Below are positions 33,641-42,950 of a stretch of DNA of 64,000 bases, one piece after another. This stretch comes from Veillonella sp. (GTDB lineage: Bacteria > Bacillota > Negativicutes > Veillonellales > Veillonellaceae): the NCBI RefSeq assembly GCF_041333735.1, contig NZ_JBGKFB010000001.1, positions 861,001 through 925,000 on the forward strand. The letters run 5' to 3'. Each line of letters starts with the position of its first letter. Position 1 is the stretch's first letter. The notes beneath the pieces are model-generated. The model searched no databases, was not told the origin of the DNA, and saw nothing but the letters and a program-made list of their open reading frames with translations. The position numbers and the translations under genes are program-made.

Positions 33641-33841
33641 ATATGAAAAATTTTCGATATTTTTGGAATATCTTTCAAAAGTATAGCCATGGGCACAGAT
33701 TTTTTAATTCATATCGTTTATCATAGAGCCATAGGTTATTAAAGATGTACCTTTCAGAATATAAATTGCCTTGTATACAAAGCTGTATAGAGGGTTACTC
33801 ACATAAGTAATACACAATATTTTTGACACGAGGGGACCAAA

Positions 33842-35419
33842 ATGGAAAAGAAATTAGATTTGTCCAAATCTGTATATGATTTGGTAAAAGAATATCCTGA
33901 AGTAACAGAGATTATGAAAAGCTTAGGGTTCAGTGAAATCACTAACAAGGTGATGTTGAACTCTGTTGGTAAAATCATGACTATTCCTAAAGGAGCTAAG
34001 ATGAAGGGCGTATCCATGATTGATATCGTGAGCGCATTTATGAAAGCCGGCTTTACCTTGGAAGGTGAAATGCCAAACCTACATGGTGATGATGCATCTG
34101 CTAAGGATGCTCCTGTAGAGGCTGCTGCTACTCACGTAGAGGCATCTAACGCTACTCAAAATACAGAAGCTAATACCAACGAAAATACAGAAGCTAACGC
34201 AGAGGACACTGTTACAGATAGCGAACGTGTAGAGCAATTGAAAGGTTTCTTGAAACGTTTAGGCACTGGCGAAGAACTTGGTTCTGTTCGTGAAGATTTT
34301 GCGAGCCAATTCAAGCATGTTGAAGCTAGTGAAATTATGAAAGCCGAACAAGGCCTTATGCGCGAAGGTACACCGTTAGAAGAGGTACAACAATTATGTG
34401 ACCTTCACTCTGCATTGTTCCATGGTTCTACTATTCATGAACAAATGGATGCTGAACATGCTAAGGTAGAGGCCGTTCTAGAAGCTCAAGAAAAGAGCAA
34501 GAGTGTAGTAACATTGGTAGAGACTGTAGGTCATCCACTCAACCAATTAACAGAGGAAAATAAAGCTCTCGATGCATTGATTGAATCTATCCGCCCTAAA
34601 GTAGCCGATAAAACTGCTACTATTGATGATGTAAATACAGTACGCCAAGTATCTGTTCATTATGCTAAAAAAGGCGATTTATTATATCCAAAATTGAAGG
34701 TAGATTATGCAATCGGTGGCCCATCCATGGTTATGTGGACTGTTGATGGTGACATTCGCGACCAATTAGGCGATTTAGCAAAATCTAGTCAAAGTGTAGA
34801 TGATTGGTATAGACGTTTTGATGAGCTTCTTACACGTGCTCAAGAAATGATCTACAAAGAACAAAATATCTTGTTCCCAATCTGTGCAGAAAACTTCAGT
34901 AAAGAAGAATGGTACCAAATCTACAAAGATACAGCACAATATGAAGATATCTTTGGCGTAAAACGCATTGCATGGTCAGAGGCTGATGCAGCATTAGCAA
35001 CACAAACTACAAAACAAAGTGGTGATGACAATGCTATCGGTTTAATTGGTGGTACGTTAACTGTAGATCAACTCGATGCTATGCTCAATACAATGCCAAT
35101 GGAAGTAACCTTCGTTGACCATGAAGACATCAACCGCTACTTCAACGATGGTGAAAAGGTATTTAAACGTCCTACTACAGCTATCGGTCGTGATGTGTAC
35201 TCCTGCCATCCACCAAAGGTAGAACCGATTGTACGTGGTATCATCGACTCCTTCCGTAAAGGTGACCGCGATAATGTGGCAGTATGGCTTGAAAAACAAG
35301 GTCGTCCATTCTATGTAAACTACATGGCTGTACGCGATCAAAATAATAACTATATTGGTACATTAGAACTCGTACAAGACATGCAATTTGCAAAGGAACA
35401 TTTCGCTAGAACTAAATAA
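33842..35419 (+). CDS. DUF1858/DUF438/hemerythrin-like/PAS multidomain protein
   Basis: 525 residues, soluble. Residues 1-75 are a DUF1858 domain (VYDLVKEYPEVTEIMKSLGF). After an Ala/Asn/Glu-rich linker, about 130-205 is DUF438 (LKGFLKRLGTGEELGSVREDF...LCDLHSALFHG). About 225-370 is a hemerythrin-like HHE bundle (GHPLNQLTEENKALDALI, SVHYAKKGDLLYPKL, YKEQNILFPICAENFSKEEWYQ). About 395-520 is a PAS-like domain. In the bundle the usual MW--HDEIR is MWTVDGDIR, so one expected His ligand is missing and diiron binding may be altered. Likely a redox or oxygen/NO-linked sensor (inference). Confidence 0.87.
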   Translation: MEKKLDLSKSVYDLVKEYPEVTEIMKSLGFSEITNKVMLNSVGKIMTIPKGAKMKGVSMIDIVSAFMKAGFTLEGEMPNLHGDDASAKDAPVEAAATHVEASNATQNTEANTNENTEANAEDTVTDSERVEQLKGFLKRLGTGEELGSVREDFASQFKHVEASEIMKAEQGLMREGTPLEEVQQLCDLHSALFHGSTIHEQMDAEHAKVEAVLEAQEKSKSVVTLVETVGHPLNQLTEENKALDALIESIRPKVADKTATIDDVNTVRQVSVHYAKKGDLLYPKLKVDYAIGGPSMVMWTVDGDIRDQLGDLAKSSQSVDDWYRRFDELLTRAQEMIYKEQNILFPICAENFSKEEWYQIYKDTAQYEDIFGVKRIAWSEADAALATQTTKQSGDDNAIGLIGGTLTVDQLDAMLNTMPMEVTFVDHEDINRYFNDGEKVFKRPTTAIGRDVYSCHPPKVEPIVRGIIDSFRKGDRDNVAVWLEKQGRPFYVNYMAVRDQNNNYIGTLELVQDMQFAKEHFARTK

Positions 35420-35463
35420 GAACTAGTGTAATACTAGTAGCTAATACAGTGAGGCTATAATAC

Positions 35464-35510
35464 AAAGAGGCTGCTCTAACATTGAATGATGCTAGAGCAG
35501 CCTCTTTTAT
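35464..35510 (+). terminator. Terminator after the DUF438 gene
   Basis: AAAGAGGCTGCTCTA (35465-35479) with TAGAGCAGCCTCTTT, then T-rich sequence. Confidence 0.88.
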
Positions 35511-35583
35511 TTGTACAAAATGAATTCTCTAATATGATTAATGTATTTCCTGAATTAATGTATTTCCTGATGAGAGGTGCCTA

Positions 35584-36777
35584 TTAAGGACGTACGCACT
35601 TGATAATATTATGGGTAGCAGTCTTAATATTTTCAAGACTCGTTGCCAAGTTAAGTCGCACAAAGGTGGCGTAGTCTTCGCCTCCAAACCATTCGCCAAA
35701 GCTTGGTGCGATGCAGCATTTATTTTCGAATAGGTCGTGCATATCTTTGGATTTCATATAGGCGCCAAAATCAATCCATGCTAAATAAGTGCCGTCCATA
35801 GGGCTGATGCGGATGTGTGGCAATGCCGTACGAAGTTCTCGGCACAGATATTCATAGTTTTCCCGAATGACAGCTAGTACATCTATGAGCCATGCTTCCG
35901 CCTCTGGATGCGTGTAGGCTGCGGTGATGGCCGCTTCCGCAATGACGTCCGAGTCTGTGTGGTACACATGAGCTTTATAGGCGTTGAATTGGCTTCTTAG
36001 TCGTTCGTTAGGGATGATAACCTCTGCGTGATGTAAGCTAGCCATATTAAAAGACTTGGACAGGGAGGACATGGCAATCATGTTATCCGCATAGGCCCCT
36101 TTACTTACCGTCAAGGCTGATGTGAATTTCGTTGGGCCTGTGATAAGGTCTTGATGGATCTCGTCACTAATGATGAGTACATTGTGCCGTTGGCAAATGC
36201 TGAATATTCGCTCCATTTCCTGTTCACTCCATACGTGGCCTATAGGATTGTGCGGATTGCAGTGAATGAACAATTTAACATCGTGCTTGGTAATCGCTGT
36301 TTCAAAGACTTTGTAATCCACGGTGTAGCGATTATCTTCAGTGTGATTCATAGGAACAGCGATGATTTGACGTTGAGCATCGCTGGCGCTCGTATCAAAA
36401 GCGCCATACACAGGACTTAGAAGGGCGATGGCGTCGTTTGGTTTTGTAAAAGCCCCGATGCACCACATAATCCCTGTAATAACATTAGGAGCACTGGTGA
36501 GCCACTCTTTTTGAAGCGTACAATGGTGACGGCGTTTATACCAGCTCATGACTGCCTGTATATAATCCGGATTTGTCATGGTATAACCTAGAGGAGTGGC
36601 TTTCACATAGCTACAAATGGCCTCTTGAATGCACTGAGGGGGCATAAAGTCCATATCAGCCACCCATAGTGGTAATAGGTCAGTACGGCTGAATTTTAAG
36701 TGCTCGCCATCCCATTTGCGGGAATGAGAACCGCGACGATCAATATAGTATTTTTCGGTAAAGTCTACTGTGTTCAT
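35584..36777 (-). CDS. PatB/MalY-type PLP aminotransferase (cystathionine beta-lyase-like)
   Basis: 397 residues from the ATG behind AAGAGGTTCACT; a longer in-frame start has no site. Class I/II aminotransferase fold: LPLWVADMDF and the N-terminus (FTEKYYIDRRGSHSRKWD) are the PatB/MalY opening. NPHNPIGHVW is the PLP-binding Asn-Pro region, IISDEIHQDL the aspartate that pairs with the pyridine ring, SSLSKSFNMA the Schiff-base lysine, and FVRLNLATS the carboxylate-binding arginine. PatB enzymes split cystathionine or cysteine, giving homocysteine or sulfide. Stand-alone gene. Confidence 0.9.
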   Translation of the reverse strand: MNTVDFTEKYYIDRRGSHSRKWDGEHLKFSRTDLLPLWVADMDFMPPQCIQEAICSYVKATPLGYTMTNPDYIQAVMSWYKRRHHCTLQKEWLTSAPNVITGIMWCIGAFTKPNDAIALLSPVYGAFDTSASDAQRQIIAVPMNHTEDNRYTVDYKVFETAITKHDVKLFIHCNPHNPIGHVWSEQEMERIFSICQRHNVLIISDEIHQDLITGPTKFTSALTVSKGAYADNMIAMSSLSKSFNMASLHHAEVIIPNERLRSQFNAYKAHVYHTDSDVIAEAAITAAYTHPEAEAWLIDVLAVIRENYEYLCRELRTALPHIRISPMDGTYLAWIDFGAYMKSKDMHDLFENKCCIAPSFGEWFGGEDYATFVRLNLATSLENIKTATHNIIKCVRP

Positions 36778-36946
36778 AGTGAACCTCTTATATTCTGCTA
36801 GATTCATGAGGAGTTTATCTATTCTCAGTATACATGCATAGATATATATGTAAATATACACTTAAAAATTACTGATACCGTATCTTTTGTTTCTATGCAA
36901 TCCTTGCATGAATAGGGGCTATATTCGTATACAAAAGGTGCTTTAT

Positions 36947-37154
36947 TTGCTTGACTGTTGGGACTTTCACAATTTAGAATATACTATAGAATAGTGTGTG
37001 TCTGACCAGTGACCACACGTCTATCGAATGGTTACAAAAGATAAATCTTAGCAGCATGTGGCGACATCCCTATGTGAGAGGGCTCATCGGATTGTTCAGG
37101 TACATGCAACGCTGTATAAGTATAGTACTGGATCCTTGTTAGGAGGCATGTGCC
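36947..37154 (+). promoter_or_regulatory. Promoter and long leader of the GltA-like gene
   Basis: TTGACT (36952-36957) and, 17 bp on, TTAGAA or the nearby TATACT/TAGAAT boxes suggest transcription from about 36985. That leaves a leader near 165 nt with GTGTGTCTGACCAGTGACCACAC able to fold. I see no known riboswitch and no intrinsic terminator in it. Confidence 0.4.
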
Positions 37155-38507
37155 ATGAGTAACGAATTAAAACCACTACATTTTGATGCGGATTATACAA
37201 TGGAGGAAGCGCTCGCTGAGGCGAAACGTTGTCTAAATTGTCCAAAACCATTGTGTCGTATGGGTTGCCCTATTGAAAACGAAATCCCTCGTTTTATCCA
37301 AGCTATTGCACACGGTAACTTTGGTTTAGCAAATGACATTTTGGCAGAACGTACAAACTTGCCATCCATTTGTGGCCGCGTATGTCCACGCGAAAACCAA
37401 TGTGAAGGTAACTGTATCATGAATAAGGCGAAAAAACCGCCTATCAATATCGGTAAATTGGAACGCTTTGCTGCTGATTTTGAAAGTATCAATGAACTTC
37501 GCAAACCTAAGAAGATTAAACAAGATCTTGGTAAGGTTGCCGTTGTAGGTTCTGGCCCTGCAGGCTTGTCCGTAGCAGGTGATATCGCTAAACTTGGTTA
37601 CAAGGTAACTGTATTCGAAGGTCAATCTGAACCAGGTGGCGTACTTTTATTCGGTATTCCAGAATTCCGTTTGTCTAAATCCGTTGTACGTCGTGAAATC
37701 GCTCGTCTTGAAGGTTTAGGCGTTAAATTCGTATGTAATACATTTATCGGTCAAGATAAAACATTGGATGAACTCTTCGCAGAAGGTTTTGACTCCATCT
37801 TTATCGGTACTGGTACACATATTCCTCAAGAAGTACGCATGGAAAATGATGAAGTGCATGGTGTATTCCAAGCAATGTACTTGTTGACGAATGTACAATT
37901 GGTAGAAAATGGCGAGCTTGATGCAGAGCAAATCCCTGTTAAAAAAGGCGACCGTGTTATCATCATCGGCGGTGGTAACGTAGCGATGGATGCGGCTCGT
38001 ACATGCGTACGTTTAGGCTGTGAATCTGTTACTGTAGCATACCGTCGTAGCCAAGAACAAATGCCAGCATTGTTGTCTGAATACGAAGAAGCTCGTGCTG
38101 AAGGCGTCCAATTTCAATGGTTCGCTTCTCCAGTTGGCGTAGAAGGTAAAGACAAGGTAGAAGGCTTCAAATATGAAGTGATGGCTCTTAACGAAGATGG
38201 TGCAGGCATCCACGGTACTGGTAAGTTCCAAGTTATGCCTGTAGATAAAATCATCATCGCTGCTGGTCATAAACCAAATGCTCGTCTTATCGGCGAAGGT
38301 AATAACCTAAAAGTAGACGAAAAAGGCTACATCATTACATCTGAAGATCCATATGGTATGACTAACCGTGATGGCGTCTTTGCTGGTGGTGACGTTGTAC
38401 ATAAACCGGCTACTGTAGTATTGGCGATGCGCGAAGCAAAAAAAGCTGTGGATGGCATGGTTAAATACATGGAAATCAAAAAAGCTCAAGAAAGTGCTAA
38501 CCAATAA
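37155..38507 (+). CDS. gltA: NADPH-dependent glutamate synthase small-subunit-type flavoprotein (GltA/GltD-like)
   Basis: 450 residues. An N-terminal Fe-S helical domain carries CLNCPKPLCRMGCPIENEIP (from C27) and CGRVCPRENQCEGNC. An FAD-binding GSGPAGLSVAGDIAKLGYKVTVFEG (near 132) follows, then an NADPH-binding IIGGGNVAMDAARTC near 275, and a GVFAGGDVVHKPATVVLAM end. The length fits the homotetrameric single-gene GltA. No large subunit and no NfnA-like partner is adjacent, so NfnB and ferredoxin-coupled roles remain possible. Confidence 0.86.
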   Translation: MSNELKPLHFDADYTMEEALAEAKRCLNCPKPLCRMGCPIENEIPRFIQAIAHGNFGLANDILAERTNLPSICGRVCPRENQCEGNCIMNKAKKPPINIGKLERFAADFESINELRKPKKIKQDLGKVAVVGSGPAGLSVAGDIAKLGYKVTVFEGQSEPGGVLLFGIPEFRLSKSVVRREIARLEGLGVKFVCNTFIGQDKTLDELFAEGFDSIFIGTGTHIPQEVRMENDEVHGVFQAMYLLTNVQLVENGELDAEQIPVKKGDRVIIIGGGNVAMDAARTCVRLGCESVTVAYRRSQEQMPALLSEYEEARAEGVQFQWFASPVGVEGKDKVEGFKYEVMALNEDGAGIHGTGKFQVMPVDKIIIAAGHKPNARLIGEGNNLKVDEKGYIITSEDPYGMTNRDGVFAGGDVVHKPATVVLAMREAKKAVDGMVKYMEIKKAQESANQ

Positions 38508-38705
38508 TCCTATAGCGGATAATGATATGGCAATTTTACTATTCAAGTGTATTCATAATGAATGGATAATGTATAGAAACTATACAAATCTAGATATTAT
38601 CTATGCTGATTGGTATAACATAGTACATGTTTAGTACTAATTATCTCTATATATACAATAATTACACGAATTGTTGAAAACATTCAGAACATAATATGCA
38701 TAGAA

Positions 38706-38756
38706 AAAAGCCTTACTAGAACTAATTGATACATTAGTTTTTAGTAAGGCTTTTGT
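38706..38756 (+). terminator. GltA-like gene terminator
   Basis: AAAAGCCTTACTA-AACTAAT (38706-38726) with ATTAGTT-TTAGTAAGGCTTTT (38733-38754). The stem has T on its right and A on its left. Confidence 0.85.
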
Positions 38757-38853
38757 GTTATTACTTTTCAACTGCTACTAGTCAGTCAACCTACGATATG
38801 GGTATAGTAAAGGCATAACCATGTGTTGAGTGTGAAAGTAGATAGAGGTTGCT

Positions 38854-39129
38854 ATGAATCCTATTCTATGTTGTCGTGATATACAGGTTCGACAAGAGGT
38901 TCACAAACTAGGCGTATTAATTTTACTATGGCGTAGACAATTGGGCATGACGCAGTATCAGTTGGCAGATAAGTCAGGTCTAGCCCAATCTTATATCAGT
39001 GATCTTGAAAGTGGCGCTATCGATCCGCGATGGTCTACTATTTATAGAGTTGTATCTGGATTAGGGCAGATGAGCGTACAAGACTTTCTAAATGGGCCAC
39101 AAACCATTAGAACCCTAAGGATTCATTGA
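38854..39129 (+). CDS. XRE-family helix-turn-helix protein
   Basis: 91 residues. VLILLWRRQLGMTQYQLADKSGLAQSYISDLESGAIDPRWSTIYRVVSGLGQMSVQDFL is a complete five-helix XRE domain with nothing after it. Its start is the ATG at 38854, after a weak AGAGG site. The last 23 bases overlap the convergent LUD gene. Target unknown; no toxin or prophage neighbour is seen. Confidence 0.85.
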   Translation: MNPILCCRDIQVRQEVHKLGVLILLWRRQLGMTQYQLADKSGLAQSYISDLESGAIDPRWSTIYRVVSGLGQMSVQDFLNGPQTIRTLRIH

Positions 39130-39784
39130 TGATAATAATCTCCATGGTTTGCATATTGCGCATCTTTTTATAGTAAATTGTTAAGGCGTTGCAAATGCGA
39201 TCCGGAGAACCACAGTCATAACATTTTTCTTCTAGTTTGGCACAAGGGTTGAGGGAGCTTTTCTTGTTCTTTTTACTGTTCAATGGAGCTGCTACATTCC
39301 GTGCTCGATAAATGGCAGAGGCTAAATCAGGGGTAATCTTGTTAACACCTAGCACAAAGAACACCTCTTGGGAACCAAATAAAGAAGCTGCTACACGATT
39401 GCCCGTGCCGTCGATGTTGACCATCTCCCCTGTTTGAGATAATGCATTTACAGAGGTGAGAAATACATCGCGGCCCATGGTGCGTAATGCAGTGTCACGG
39501 AAGCTTTCACCAGGAAGGGGACGTTGAATATCTGTTATGTCATTATTAACCTCAGATAAGGCATCATGTACGTTGAGCTCTAATAAGGTGCGGGAATCGC
39601 CGATAGCTACTCGTTTGTTCTGAATGCGAGACTGTAAATAATCAACAGCCTCAGTGCCTGTTTCAAAATAATGAACTACGAAATTATTACGCTCTAAGGC
39701 CTTAATCGTTTTCTCTATATCGATGGGTGAATCATTGATTTGGGGATGGATAACAGCGTTAATTGTCGTTTCTGTATTGGCCAT
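39107..39784 (-). CDS. LUD-domain (LutC-like) protein
   Basis: 225 residues from MANTETTINAVIHPQ, behind TTGGAGGAC; upstream in-frame sequence has no site. The LUD (DUF162) signature is present: IKALERNNFVVHYFETGTEAVDYLQSRI, RVAIGDSRTLLELNVHDAL, ADVFLTSVNALSQTGEMVNIDGTGNRVAASLFG-like (RDVFLTSVNALSQTGEMV) and FFVLGVNKITPDLASAIYRARNVAAP. KCYDCGSPDRICNALTIYY near the end is the family's cysteine segment. LUD proteins occur in lactate oxidation complexes; this single-gene version is of unknown role but fits a lactate user. Confidence 0.88.
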   Translation of the reverse strand: MANTETTINAVIHPQINDSPIDIEKTIKALERNNFVVHYFETGTEAVDYLQSRIQNKRVAIGDSRTLLELNVHDALSEVNNDITDIQRPLPGESFRDTALRTMGRDVFLTSVNALSQTGEMVNIDGTGNRVAASLFGSQEVFFVLGVNKITPDLASAIYRARNVAAPLNSKKNKKSSLNPCAKLEEKCYDCGSPDRICNALTIYYKKMRNMQTMEIIIINESLGF

Positions 39785-39860
39785 AAGTCCTCCAAAAGTA
39801 GTTGTCTTAATTAGAATGTTAAATCTTGTGTGATTATTGCTATTAAGAGTTCTATTACTA

Positions 39861-39913
39861 TAATTGTAACGTTTTACATGGGGAGTATTCAACTCGCTGT
39901 TAATTGTAACGTT
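39861..39913. repeat. Direct repeats between the LUD gene and pta (candidate operators)
   Basis: TAATTGTAACGTT occurs at 39861-39873 and again at 39901-39913, exactly 40 bases apart, about four helical turns. The first copy extends to the palindrome TGTAA-CGTT-TTACA. They lie in the divergent region and could bind one regulator controlling either gene. Confidence 0.5.
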
Positions 39914-40062
39914 ATGAGATTAACTTTTACCATTATCAAAATTATAGTATAAAAATTAGAATAATAGGCTAAGAAAATAAATTGTACTTTTACCTATAGG
40001 TTGAATTTGCTATAATAATAGTATTGATATGGCATAAAGCCAATGTTAAGGAGGCAAAAATC

Positions 40063-41061
40063 GTGGATTTAATTCAAAAATTAAAAGACCAAGTAAAACC
40101 ATTAGGTAAAAAAATCGTGTTGCCAGAATACAAAGATGAACGCGTATTGAAAGCAACTGAAATCATTTTGAAAGAAGGTTTCGTAACACCTGTACTCGTT
40201 GGTAACCCTGCAGAAATCGCTGAAGCAGCTAAAGCTGTTGGCGTATCCATCGAAGGTGCTGAAATCATCGATCCAGCTAACTATGATCGTTACCAAGAAA
40301 TGGTTGATACATTCGTAGAATTGCGCGCTAAAAAAGGTATGACTCCTGAAAAAGCTGACGCAACTATGAAAGGTGACTGCTTATTCTTCGGCGCTATGCT
40401 CGTTCGTCTTGGCGCAGTAGATGGCATGGTTGCTGGTTCCGCTTGCCCAACTGCAAACGTATTGCGTGCAGCATTGCAAGTTGTAGGTACTAAACCAGGT
40501 CTTAAAACTGTATCTTCTTCCATGTTCATGTTCACAAGCAAAAAAGAATATGGTGACGACGGTATGCTCGTATTCTCCGACTGCGGCGTATTGCCTAACC
40601 CAACTAGCGAACAATTGGCTGATATCGCAGAATCCACTGTAGAAAAAGCTCGCAAAGTTGTTGGCATGGCAGATCCTCGCGTATCCATGTTGTCCTTCTC
40701 CACAAAAGGTTCCGCTTCCACTCCAGAAGTAGATAAAGTGGTTGAAGCTGTTAACATCTTGAAAGAACGCAATGTTGATTTCAAATTCGACGGCGAATTA
40801 CAATTGGACGCTTCCATCGTTCCTTCCGTAGCAGAAAAGAAAGCTCCTGGCTCTAACGTAGCTGGTAAAGCTAACATCTTGATCTTCCCTGATCTTCAAG
40901 CTGCTAACATTGGTTACAAATTGGTACAACGCTTCTCCGGCGCTGACGCTCTTGGCCCATTGATTCAAGGCTTGGCTAAACCAGTTCATGACCTTTCCCG
41001 TGGCTGCTCTGCTCAAGACGTTGTAGATGTTGCTGCTATCGCTGCTGTTGAAAGCATGTAA
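40063..41061 (+). CDS. pta: Phosphate acetyltransferase
   Basis: 332 residues from a GTG (VDLIQKLKDQV) 7 bases after AAGGAGG; the normal length for short-form Pta. SACPTANVLRAALQVVGTKPGLKTVSSSMFMF, LPNPTSEQLADIA, MLSFSTKGSA and NILIFPDLQAANIGYKLVQRF are family blocks. It interconverts acetyl-CoA and acetyl phosphate, the step before ATP formation by acetate kinase in lactate fermentation. Acetate kinase is not in this window. Codon use is strongly biased, as in highly expressed genes. Confidence 0.96.
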   Translation: MDLIQKLKDQVKPLGKKIVLPEYKDERVLKATEIILKEGFVTPVLVGNPAEIAEAAKAVGVSIEGAEIIDPANYDRYQEMVDTFVELRAKKGMTPEKADATMKGDCLFFGAMLVRLGAVDGMVAGSACPTANVLRAALQVVGTKPGLKTVSSSMFMFTSKKEYGDDGMLVFSDCGVLPNPTSEQLADIAESTVEKARKVVGMADPRVSMLSFSTKGSASTPEVDKVVEAVNILKERNVDFKFDGELQLDASIVPSVAEKKAPGSNVAGKANILIFPDLQAANIGYKLVQRFSGADALGPLIQGLAKPVHDLSRGCSAQDVVDVAAIAAVESM

Positions 41062-41102
41062 TTTCAACTATAACTTCATTTGAAACATTTCAATGAACCA
41101 AT

Positions 41103-41132
41103 AAAAGCTGATTCTTCGGAATCAGCTTTTTG
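41103..41132 (+). terminator. pta terminator
   Basis: AAAGCTGATTC-TTCG-GAATCAGCTTT with a UUCG tetraloop, then TTG. The IS200-type element begins only a few bases further on. Confidence 0.92.
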
Positions 41133-41138
41133 TTTATT

Positions 41139-41890
41139 GTCTTTAGACTGGTTCGCGATGTAGTCGCGAATCATTAAACCACCCGCTATGCGGGTGCGGC
41201 AACGAAAGTTATACAAAAAAATCACCTTGCTTAAGTATAATGTAGGTGTTCAAGCCGCATTATATGCAAAAGAAAGGTGATTTTATATGGCAACAAAGAC
41301 ACAGAGCCTTGCGCACACAAAATGGTTATGCAAATACCACATAGTATTTACACCTAAGTATAGACGTAAAGTTATATATAATCAATACAGAAATAGTTTA
41401 CGTGAAATATTGAGACGTTTATGTGAATATAAGGGCGTCAAGATTATCGAGGGGGAGCTTATGGCTGATCATGTGCATATGCTAGTATTAATCCCACCTA
41501 AAATATCAGTATCATCTTTTATGGGATACTTAAAAGGGAAAAGTGCACTAATGATGTTCGATAAACACGCAAACTTAAAGTATAAATTTGGAAATCGACA
41601 CTTTTGGTCCGAGGGTTATTATGTTAGTACAGTAGGTTTAAATGAGGCTACAGTAAAGAAATATATACGTGAGCAAGAGTTACATGACCAAATGAAAGAT
41701 AAGCTTAGTGTAAAAGAATATGAGGACCCTTTTAAGGGTAGCAAGTAATACACATCCCCTTTAAGGGGAACGTTACGAGTCAATGGCTATGCGGCTTGAA
41801 CGTAGTGAAAGCCAGCGCCTTTAGACGCTGGCCTAGTACTACGGGCTTATAGCCCGTGAGCAAACCACCCGTTTTACGGGTGGTTCTGAT
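41139..41890 (+). mobile_element. IS200/IS605-family insertion sequence (TnpA only)
   Basis: One transposase gene flanked by imperfect hairpins and no terminal inverted repeats. Left end: GTTCGCGA/TCGCGAAT (41151-41171) and ACCCGC/GCGGGT. Right end: CCAGCG/CGCTGG, ACGGGC/CCCGT, and AACCACCCGT/ACGGGTGGTT near 41864-41887. Left and right ends share the CCACCCG motif. Exact ends are estimated. No TnpB is present. It lies between the pta terminator and an unknown gene, doing no visible damage. Confidence 0.88.
41287..41748 (+). CDS. tnpA: IS200-type transposase TnpA
   Basis: 153 residues, full length for this Y1 HUH transposase family. YHIVFTPKYRRKVIY opens the fold, LMADHVHMLVLIPP carries the HUH metal site (HVH), and the catalytic tyrosine is in EATVKKYIREQE. 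The enzyme cuts and joins single-stranded DNA at hairpin ends, usually during replication. Intact reading frame and GAAAGGTG ribosome site suggest it may be active. Confidence 0.95.
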   Translation: MATKTQSLAHTKWLCKYHIVFTPKYRRKVIYNQYRNSLREILRRLCEYKGVKIIEGELMADHVHMLVLIPPKISVSSFMGYLKGKSALMMFDKHANLKYKFGNRHFWSEGYYVSTVGLNEATVKKYIREQELHDQMKDKLSVKEYEDPFKGSK

Positions 41891-42123
41891 TTATGTATAT
41901 ATTGGTTGATAACTTTTATACATATATTGGTAAAAGCATATAGTGATTGTAAAACATCTTAGAAAATAAATTATCAGAAAAATCTAGTATTTGTGCAAAT
42001 TGATATAGACGGTGTATCATTAAGTTAAGAATATTTGATTAATATATTTAATCAATATAGTGATTAAATGAGTTTGATACATACAAGTATCATTGTGTTT
42101 GGAGTCGTGAAAAGGAGAGGGCT

Positions 42124-42918
42124 ATGATTTCTGTATTCGACACAAATCCTGTTGTTTTTGAAGGTAATGATCGTACGTTAACAATTAGTTACAATGGTGT
42201 GCTCTGTAAAGATGCAAATGGTCAGGTGATAACTGACATTGATTTTGAAAATGTAAATGAACTATATCTTACAAGATATTTAAATTCAAATAGTAACTAT
42301 TCGATTATATTTAGAGACCACAATTGGAAAAACATAGAAGGTCAAGATTTAGATACTGACCGTAAAGGATCTAATGCTGGTCACAATATCCGCGAAACAA
42401 AAGCAATCATTGCTGCCTTTGCTCGCCATAAATTGACAGCGGACTTCCCTGCAAATTTAGATTCGCTTCAATTGCCACTTGATTACTCCTATATGGGGAA
42501 ACGAGAAATCACCATTAAAAATGGTGTTATCTCAAATGGTAAGATTGATATCCCTATTAATGAAATTCGCCGCGTAGTATGTGCCTCTAATGGTACAATT
42601 AGCAAATTATTAGTCTATAAGGAAGAAAAACCTAGTTCCTTCTTCAAAAAGATTTTCGACAAATGTGATATGAAAATCACGTTGAATGCTATTACGTTGC
42701 CATTATTGGAAGCCATCGTAACACGCAATACAGGTCATGGCATCGACTTCTCCCGTGGTAACGGATTTGATCAAAAGGATTCCAACTATATCATCATTCG
42801 CTACCTTGACTCTGGATTCTTCCTTGAAAAAGACGGTACAGCACCTACAGAATGGCAAAAAACTGCGGCTGAGACTACAGCTAAATTTAATTACGATGTA
42901 AAAACATTATTAATATAA
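42124..42918 (+). CDS. Unknown protein with PH-like repeats
   Basis: 264 residues, soluble. Two segments have the rhythm of bacterial PH-like domains: residues 10-70 (FEGNDRTLTISYNGVLCKD...FENVNELYLTRYLNSNSNYSIIFRD) and 128-175 (KREITIKNGVISNGKIDIPINEIRRVVCASNG...LLVYKEE). No signal peptide or membrane segment. The family is not recognised. It is preceded by about 230 AT-rich bases after the IS with nothing visible. The glutathione peroxidase starts 32 bases after its stop, so they may share a transcript. Confidence 0.7.
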   Translation: MISVFDTNPVVFEGNDRTLTISYNGVLCKDANGQVITDIDFENVNELYLTRYLNSNSNYSIIFRDHNWKNIEGQDLDTDRKGSNAGHNIRETKAIIAAFARHKLTADFPANLDSLQLPLDYSYMGKREITIKNGVISNGKIDIPINEIRRVVCASNGTISKLLVYKEEKPSSFFKKIFDKCDMKITLNAITLPLLEAIVTRNTGHGIDFSRGNGFDQKDSNYIIIRYLDSGFFLEKDGTAPTEWQKTAAETTAKFNYDVKTLLI

Positions 42919-42950
42919 TATTAGTTTTATTGTGAAAGTTAGGAGTTACT

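Noticed and set aside
39861..39876. CcpA (cre) site before pta
   Set aside because: TGTAACGTTTTACA resembles a cre site but the central CG is one base out of register with the consensus.
41749..42123. CRISPR-like repeats after the IS transposase
   Set aside because: The repeated GC-rich motifs are single hairpins of the IS right end, with no regular spacers.
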